DNA of 7,119 nt, taken from positions 1 through 7,119 of the forward strand of contig DCPZ01000106.1 of assembly GCA_002323795.1 (NCBI GenBank), in the 5' to 3' direction. Origin of the DNA: Flavobacteriales bacterium UBA1531. GTDB lineage: Bacteria; Bacteroidota; Bacteroidia; Flavobacteriales_D; Sanyastnellaceae. The notes beneath the pieces were generated by a model. It was not told the DNA's origin. It saw nothing but the letters and a program-made list of their open reading frames with translations, and ran no database searches. Position 1 is the first letter of the stretch. Each line of letters begins with the position of its first letter. Shown here piece by piece: positions 1 through 4,307 of the stretch. A program made the position numbers and the translations under genes.

Positions 1-933
1 CCACGTGAGATACAGCGCACCCTGCCATAAATCGTCTTCATACGAGCCCATGATTACTCGGTCGCGACTGACCCGAGCCGTGAGCATCAAATTGCCTCCT
101 TCTTCAAAAAATAATTCGAGGCCCAATGCCGCAAATCCACCAAAGCCGGTTGCCGTCAGGCTCGACGTTGGATTGGCAAAGTTGCCATTTGCGATCTGAG
201 CGGTCAACAACTGGTAATTTTGATTCTCAATTCGCACATAATTGCTTTTCAATCGAGTTGCTAACATATTGCCCCCCAATTCAATAACCCAACTAACCTC
301 ATCTGTAATATAAGCAGCCGTACGATAAGCAAGTGACAATTGAAATCGATCTTCTTCACTAAAAATGCCGTAGGTTCGGCGGTTCTCTGACCCCATCCCC
401 GTATCCGCATCGGAAGAGACAATGTTCCATCCGCCTTCAGACTTCAATCCATTGATGGCATCCACGTGCAAAACAAATGCGGATTCCGGATTGAAAAACA
501 GCATGGTCTGCAACCCCATCAGCGTGCCCGGTGTGTATCGCATTCCGGTGTAGGCCGGGTACTCAATGTATTTAAACTCTCCTGCTTCGAGCCCTATACT
601 ATTCATGATTTGGCTCCAAACAATGCCATTTGGACTGTCCACGCCCAACCGATCCTCAATGGTCATCAAGCGGGCAGTGTTATCCCCAAGTTCGTAGGTC
701 TCTCCGGCGTAGCCATTGTAGAATGCATTCGCTGCCTGGTGATTGGCCTGGTAAACACCAAAGTTCACGGCAAACTCCACCCCTTTTCGTTGGGAGACAT
801 AGCTCTCCGTGTCATATTCATCCCAATCGTCCCAGTCCTGAGCGATACCCTCACTGACCAGCATGAACATGGCTACAATGCAAACCATGCTCATGGCTCC
901 CAACGATGCCGAAACCCTCTTTGCTCTTTCCAT
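1..933 (-). CDS. Secreted, probably outer-membrane beta-barrel protein; partial (C-terminus beyond the left edge)
   Basis: The minus strand is open without a stop from the ATG at 933 to base 1, giving 311 residues. Residues 1-31 form a signal peptide: basic start (MERAKR), hydrophobic stretch (about 11-26) and a likely cut after GIA, leaving a mature end starting QDWDDWDEYD. The rest shows repeated short alternating hydrophobic segments ending in aromatics or glycine, for example around 51-60, 138-147, 152-160, 197-210, 213-227, 264-276 and 281-288, as in an outer-membrane beta-barrel. I do not recognise the family, so function is unknown. The start at 933 is preferred over the in-frame ATG at 939 because AGAGGA lies 6 nt before it. 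It sits 43 nt downstream of the cyclophilin gene on the same strand and may share its transcript. The barrel call is inference from the pattern. Confidence 0.8.
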   Translation of the reverse strand, partial: MERAKRVSASLGAMSMVCIVAMFMLVSEGIAQDWDDWDEYDTESYVSQRKGVEFAVNFGVYQANHQAANAFYNGYAGETYELGDNTARLMTIEDRLGVDSPNGIVWSQIMNSIGLEAGEFKYIEYPAYTGMRYTPGTLMGLQTMLFFNPESAFVLHVDAINGLKSEGGWNIVSSDADTGMGSENRRTYGIFSEEDRFQLSLAYRTAAYITDEVSWVIELGGNMLATRLKSNYVRIENQNYQLLTAQIANGNFANPTSSLTATGFGGFAALGLELFFEEGGNLMLTARVSRDRVIMGSYEDDLWQGALYLTW

Positions 934-939
934 TATCAT

Positions 940-945
940 TCCTCT
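940..945 (-). promoter_or_regulatory. Shine-Dalgarno-like site that sets the start of the barrel protein
   Basis: Read on the minus strand this is AGAGGA. It leaves 6 nt before the ATG at 933, a normal spacing, but abuts the upstream in-frame ATG at 939 with no gap. This favours 933 as the start. It is the clearest ribosome-binding sequence in the window; the other genes lack an obvious one. Confidence 0.5.
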
Positions 946-976
946 AATTTACAAAATCATCTGCCTTAGAATCGCA

Positions 977-1786
977 TTAGAAGGCTAGCTTGATCCGAAA
1001 CTCCTGCCGTCGCAAAGGCCAATCGCTGGCATCTGTCGGCTCCTCAGCGAGCGCTCCCAACGCGTCAAAACCCGAAATCATCTGACCAAATACCGTGTGT
1101 TCAAAATCTAGATGTGGTGTCCCTCCTTCTTTGACATAACGGTCTTTCTGCGCTTCTGTGTACGAGATCCCTTTTTCACGTTCCAAGCGGTTCAGCTCCG
1201 ACCGGGTCACTTTACGTCCAACGACCAAGTAAAAATCATAAGAAGCTGACCGCTTCTCAGGATTCCCGTCATAAGTACGTCCCATCGCAAGCGCCCCTCG
1301 GAAATGCAAACGATTGGAATGAAATTCTGACGGCAAGGTGTGCTTACCGATCAACCAACGGAGCTCTTGGGCACGGGTATCCTCGGAATTTCCACCTTGT
1401 ACGACAAAGTCAGGAACAATGCGTACAAACTCACTCGGCGCATAATAATTCCGAGCCACTTTATACGCAAAATTGGCGCTGTGGAGGGGCACATCACCGA
1501 ACGTTTCGAGCACCATTTGACCTTTGGATGTTGAAAGTTCAAACCGTGAGGTAGGCATTTCTTTTACCCAGTCCAATAAAAATCGTTCGCAATTGTCATC
1601 AGTCAACGCAGGGAAAGCCAGGATGGCCTTCTTGGCCTCGATGGCCAGCGAATCCGCTTTAGAGGTGATCGGACTGGATTCAACATCAGGTTCGGCCGAA
1701 GCAAATGGCAACCCATCGCTTTCACAAGAGCATAGCAGCAGCACTATGATTTGAGCTCCAATTTGAAGTCGCTTGATTCCCTTCAT
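977..1786 (-). CDS. Cyclophilin-type peptidyl-prolyl cis-trans isomerase, lipoprotein
   Basis: A 269-residue protein that should catalyse cis-trans isomerisation of Xaa-Pro bonds (EC 5.2.1.8) in envelope proteins. Residues 1-21 form a lipoprotein signal with lipobox LCSC, so Cys21 would be lipidated; acidic or polar residues follow. A linker (about 22-80) leads to the cyclophilin domain (about 83-269). Visible family residues are Arg122 and Gln130 in VRIVPDFVVQGG, the GALAMGR strand (164-170), Phe185 in YDFYLV, and His230 in HTVFG. The position of the cyclosporin-contacting Trp of human CypA appears to be His225. An insertion of about 30 residues, rich in charge (191-221), separates the FYLV strand from the HLDFEHTVFG motif; I recall a similar insertion in Bacteroidota homologues. 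No other Met precedes residue 91, so the start is fixed. Location is periplasmic-facing or surface; which one cannot be told. Confidence 0.93.
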   Translation of the reverse strand: MKGIKRLQIGAQIIVLLLCSCESDGLPFASAEPDVESSPITSKADSLAIEAKKAILAFPALTDDNCERFLLDWVKEMPTSRFELSTSKGQMVLETFGDVPLHSANFAYKVARNYYAPSEFVRIVPDFVVQGGNSEDTRAQELRWLIGKHTLPSEFHSNRLHFRGALAMGRTYDGNPEKRSASYDFYLVVGRKVTRSELNRLEREKGISYTEAQKDRYVKEGGTPHLDFEHTVFGQMISGFDALGALAEEPTDASDWPLRRQEFRIKLAF

Positions 1787-1790
1787 GCCC

Positions 1791-1821
1791 CAAATCTACC
1801 GCAATCTTCGCTCAACGTAAA
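1791..1821 (-). promoter_or_regulatory. Candidate Bacteroidota-type promoter (-33/-7) for the cyclophilin gene
   Basis: On the minus strand TAGATTTG (1798-1791) matches the Bacteroidota -7 consensus TAnnTTTG exactly. Nineteen bases upstream is TTTA (1821-1818), three of four matches to the -33 element TTTG. The start codon begins at 1786, only 4 nt after the -7 element, so the transcript would be leaderless or nearly so. The match is clear, but a single short motif can occur by chance. Confidence 0.4.
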
Positions 1822-1877
1822 TCCTTTGCGGACCTGCTCAACTATTTGCATGAAAAACCAGAGATATTTGTCAAACC

Positions 1878-3272
1878 ATGGAACGTTTCGCTATCGTCGA
1901 CATTGAAACCACTGGTTCGCATGCTCGCGGACATGGAATCACCGAAATTGCCATCGTCATCACCGACGGTTGCGATGTGCTCGACCGTTGGGAGACACTT
2001 GTAGACCCCGGCCTTCCAATCCCAACGCATATCACCAAGCTTACCGGAATCGATGACACCATGGTCGAATCGGCACCAACGTTTGAAGCTGTTGCTGACG
2101 AATTAGAAGACTGGCTCGCTGATGCTGTTTTTGTTGCGCACAATGTGGGATTTGATTACGCCTTTATTCGAGGGCATTTTGAAACCATGGGGAGGGTTTG
2201 GAAACGGCCTAAACTTTGCACTGTGCGCATGGCTCGAAAACTGCTGCTCGGACATGCCAGCTACAGTTTAGGTAATTTATGCTCCGACCTGGGCATCTCA
2301 AATGATGCACGTCACCGTGCAATGGGTGATTGTGCCGCCACAGTCGAACTTTTTCACCGCATGCTGAAAACGGAACGTGCTACAGAAGTTGTGAGCAGCA
2401 TGCTCAAACGCGGTGAACGGGAATCTTGGCTGCCACAGCATGTTCCCGCGTCTGACTTCGAACGCTTGCCCACAAAACCCGGGGTGTACCGCTTCCTCGA
2501 CCGCAAAGGAACGGCCATTTATATCGGCATGTCGCACAACGTACGGCATAGAGTTCGAACGCATTTTAACGGCGATATGGCCTCTTCTCGAAGGCAGGCT
2601 TTCCTCCGCGACATCTATAGCATTGAAGCAGAGGAAACGGGTTCTGCATTGCTCGCCAGATTGCGCGAGGACGAATTGATCCGGAAGCATTGGCCCATTC
2701 ACAACAGAGCCCAAAAATCTGTGGCTATGCGCACTGCAATCATTCCCTATACCGATCAGAAGGGATTCAACCGATTTCATTTGAAGCGACAACGGCACAT
2801 CAAACAAGCCATGCGCTGGTTTTACCGAGATGAAGATGCGCGCACTTGGCTCCACGGTCAAGCTCGAAAACACGAACTGGATCCGGAACTACTCGGATTG
2901 GGATCAGACGGTCGAGCCACCGAGCGGGACGATTCCTCTGAAACCGTTCGCTCCCACAATCAAGGCATCGAAGCACTGACAAAAGCCGCTCGCCATTCCC
3001 AGCGCGTTGCCATCATTGAAAAGGGGCGGAATCATCACGAATCTGCTGTAATCTTAGTGGATCGAGGAGTTGTACAAGGTTGGTGCTACACTGAAGAGAG
3101 CATTGAACGCTTTGAACAACTCGATGAAATCGTACCGATAAAAGCGGGATCCGCTACGAGCGATGCCATTGTTCAGCGGGCTTTGCATGAATTTTCTACG
3201 GGCAAAACCAAGCTCTATGTTTGGGAAGAATGCGCAACAAAAAAGCCACCCGAAGGTGGCCTCTTTGTCTGA
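1878..3272 (+). CDS. DEDDh 3'-5' exonuclease fused to a UvrC/Cho-type GIY-YIG nuclease
   Basis: A 464-residue two-nuclease protein. Residues 1-165 are a DnaQ-like DEDDh exonuclease: motif I FAIVDIETTG (Asp8, Glu10), motif II AHNVGFD (Asp93), and motif III with His146 and Asp151. Residues about 196-280 are a GIY-YIG domain like the N-terminal half of UvrC: GVY (202-204), YIG (215-217), Arg225 as the likely catalytic arginine, and Glu264 as the likely metal-binding glutamate. All catalytic positions look intact. Residues 281-464 match no domain I can name. The UvrB-binding and RNase H-like parts of UvrC are absent, as in Cho, so any UvrC-like cut would be the 3' incision only. Similar fusions are known in Bacteroidota and Actinobacteria, often annotated as DNA polymerase III epsilon or exonuclease. 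A role in DNA repair is inferred. There is no clear Shine-Dalgarno; the start follows from motif I lying at residue 4. The last codons overlap a terminator hairpin. Confidence 0.92.
   Translation: MERFAIVDIETTGSHARGHGITEIAIVITDGCDVLDRWETLVDPGLPIPTHITKLTGIDDTMVESAPTFEAVADELEDWLADAVFVAHNVGFDYAFIRGHFETMGRVWKRPKLCTVRMARKLLLGHASYSLGNLCSDLGISNDARHRAMGDCAATVELFHRMLKTERATEVVSSMLKRGERESWLPQHVPASDFERLPTKPGVYRFLDRKGTAIYIGMSHNVRHRVRTHFNGDMASSRRQAFLRDIYSIEAEETGSALLARLREDELIRKHWPIHNRAQKSVAMRTAIIPYTDQKGFNRFHLKRQRHIKQAMRWFYRDEDARTWLHGQARKHELDPELLGLGSDGRATERDDSSETVRSHNQGIEALTKAARHSQRVAIIEKGRNHHESAVILVDRGVVQGWCYTEESIERFEQLDEIVPIKAGSATSDAIVQRALHEFSTGKTKLYVWEECATKKPPEGGLFV
3239..3260 (-). terminator. Rho-independent terminator of the sigma factor transcript, inside the exonuclease coding end
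   Basis: On the minus strand a perfect 6-bp stem GCCACC/GGTGGC (3260-3255 with 3250-3245) closes a TTCG loop, the very stable cUUCGg tetraloop, and is followed by six T (3244-3239). On the plus strand the same stem has loop CGAA and is followed only by CTCTTTG, a weak T run, so it should work mainly for leftward transcripts and at most weakly for the exonuclease. It lies 27 nt past the stop of the small gene at 3288-3470. It encodes the exonuclease tail KKPPEGG. Confidence 0.8.
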
Positions 3273-3287
3273 CATGTGATCGTTGCC

Positions 3288-3470
3288 TCAATTGAGATTC
3301 GTGCGTAATGCACCGAATTTCTTAGATTGAAACATCCGCGTGCCTGCCGAATACGAAAGGATATTGCGAATGGATTGTGGTTTGGGCATGATGTCTGCGG
3401 CTTGTGCGCTTTCATCAAACCAATCAGATGTCAAATCTTCAAGTGTACAATGTGCCATGGGCGTCTGCAT
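3288..3470 (-). CDS. Small hypothetical protein (60 aa) downstream of the sigma factor gene
   Basis: A 60-residue frame beginning MQTPMAHCTLEDL and ending FGALRTNLN. A second in-frame ATG at 3458 would give 56 residues. An in-frame stop lies shortly upstream, so it cannot be a longer gene. It has no membrane segment or signal peptide: the N-terminal half is acidic (about 10-25) and the C-terminal half basic (about 30-58), with a probable helix around SIRNILSYS. It lies 87 nt downstream of the sigma gene on the same strand and is followed after 27 nt by a good terminator, as expected for the last gene of a two-gene unit. From memory, short uncharacterised proteins with a similar tail (Pro-rich start, ILxYS, terminal LN) occur next to this sigma gene in Bacteroidota; I cannot verify this here. 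No Shine-Dalgarno is seen. Function is unknown. Confidence 0.6.
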   Translation of the reverse strand: MQTPMAHCTLEDLTSDWFDESAQAADIMPKPQSIRNILSYSAGTRMFQSKKFGALRTNLN

Positions 3471-3557
3471 TAGGGTTTGAACACCCCAATAACGCCATCA
3501 ATCCAAGACTATTGTGCAGGAGTCATTTTCATTTCAATTGGAGACAATCCCACCCAA

Positions 3558-4142
3558 TCAATTCAAGGTAAGTTGCACCCCACGCTCTTCCATTACGCGA
3601 CGCATATTGATCAATGCATAACGCATTCGACCGAGGGCTGTATTGATCGATACCCCTGTTTCGTCGGCAATCTCCTGAAAGCTTAACTCGCGCTCAATGC
3701 GCATGTGAACCACTTCGCGTTGTTCTTCAGGAAGACAATCCAACAATCCACGCACATCCTGATGGATTTGGTCTTGAATCATCTGGTCCTCTGCGTGCAT
3801 TTGATCACTAGGCAGCGTATCAAATACGTCAAACTCATCAGTAGCGCGCATCATGCGCATTTTCTTTCCGCGACGGAAATGATCTATGGAAATGTTGTGT
3901 GCAATGCGCAGCACCCATGGGAGGAATTTGCCTTCCTCATTGTACTTGCCACCTTTCAAGGTGTTCACCACCTTGATAAAAGTGTCTTGAAACAAATCGT
4001 TGGCCAGATCGGAATCCCGAACAATGAAAAAGATTTTCGAATAAACTTGTTGCTGATGGCGATTCAAAAGAGATTCGAATGCAGCCTCATCTCCAGAGAG
4101 ATAGAGGGATATCAACTGTTGGTCAGAGAGTGACGCACGCAT
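3558..4142 (-). CDS. RNA polymerase sigma factor, sigma-70 family (ECF type)
   Basis: A 194-residue protein with the two domains of an ECF sigma factor. Region 2 spans about 22-92, including DLFQDTFIKV (49-58, core-binding) and the -10-recognising stretch WVLRIAHNISIDHFRR (76-91). A linker of about 40 residues (92-131) follows. Region 4 spans about 132-184, with the helix-turn-helix LSFQEIADETGVSINTALGRMR (153-174) for the -35 element. Stretches such as GKYNEEGKFLPWV and SINTALGRMRYALINMR are, from memory, nearly invariant in a widespread Bacteroidota sigma factor. No anti-sigma factor with a membrane segment lies beside it. It is divergent from uvrA and is followed by a small gene and a terminator. 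The only early Met fixes the start; GCGTAAAATC precedes it, with no Shine-Dalgarno. A 9-bp inverted repeat in the leader may regulate it. The regulon is unknown. Confidence 0.93.
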   Translation of the reverse strand: MRASLSDQQLISLYLSGDEAAFESLLNRHQQQVYSKIFFIVRDSDLANDLFQDTFIKVVNTLKGGKYNEEGKFLPWVLRIAHNISIDHFRRGKKMRMMRATDEFDVFDTLPSDQMHAEDQMIQDQIHQDVRGLLDCLPEEQREVVHMRIERELSFQEIADETGVSINTALGRMRYALINMRRVMEERGVQLTLN

Positions 4143-4143
4143 G

Positions 4144-4208
4144 ATTTTACGCAGTTAAGGGTGAAATGAAAACCCGAATGAACGGGGCCTTACTTTGAAG
4201 CGTAAAAT
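4144..4208. repeat. 9-bp inverted repeat in the sigma factor/uvrA intergenic region
   Basis: ATTTTACGC at 4144-4152 and GCGTAAAAT at 4200-4208 are perfect reverse complements separated by 47 nt. The left arm ends one base before the sigma factor start codon. Between the arms is a smaller hairpin, CCCG (4173-4176) with CGGG (4183-4186) around a 6-nt loop. The repeat could be a split operator or, if the sigma mRNA starts upstream of 4208, a stem that hides the start region. The remainder of the 165-nt gap (4143-4307) shows a CCCGCGGG palindrome at 4275-4282 and no convincing promoter on either strand. Confidence 0.45.
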
Positions 4209-4307
4209 GTTTCTATCGCGAATGTTTTTTCAATTACTACCTCCAATATACGCCATATTTTCGTTGCATTGAAACCCGCGGGCGTTTTGGGCTGTTAACA
4301 AAAGCGA

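Noticed and set aside
466..969. Plus-strand open frame of 167 codons
   Set aside because: It is antisense to the barrel protein, whose minus frame stays open for 311 codons with a signal peptide; the plus product is rich in His, Cys and Pro and resembles no protein.
1825..1870. TTTG and TATTTG motifs as a possible promoter for the exonuclease gene
   Set aside because: Spacings of 12 to 14 nt between the motifs are too short and the -7 matches are incomplete.
1787..1877. Search for an operator, small RNA or riboswitch in the cyclophilin/exonuclease gap
   Set aside because: Apart from the candidate promoter, no hairpin or repeat of note was seen in these 91 nt.
2298..2873. Minus-strand open frame of 191 codons
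   Set aside because: It is antisense to the exonuclease/GIY-YIG gene, whose catalytic motifs are all in the plus frame.
3215..3418. Minus-strand open frame of 67 codons overlapping the small gene
   Set aside because: It runs through the terminator hairpin and overlaps the better-placed 60-codon frame; it has a shadow-like composition.
3477..3686. Plus-strand open frame of 69 codons
   Set aside because: It covers the 3' end of the sigma gene on the other strand and has no start signal or recognisable features.
3705..4133. Plus-strand open frame of 142 codons
   Set aside because: It is antisense to the sigma factor, whose regions 2 and 4 are unmistakable in the minus frame.
4275..4282. CCCGCGGG palindrome upstream of uvrA
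   Set aside because: An 8-bp palindrome alone is easily expected by chance, and it is not repeated in the window.
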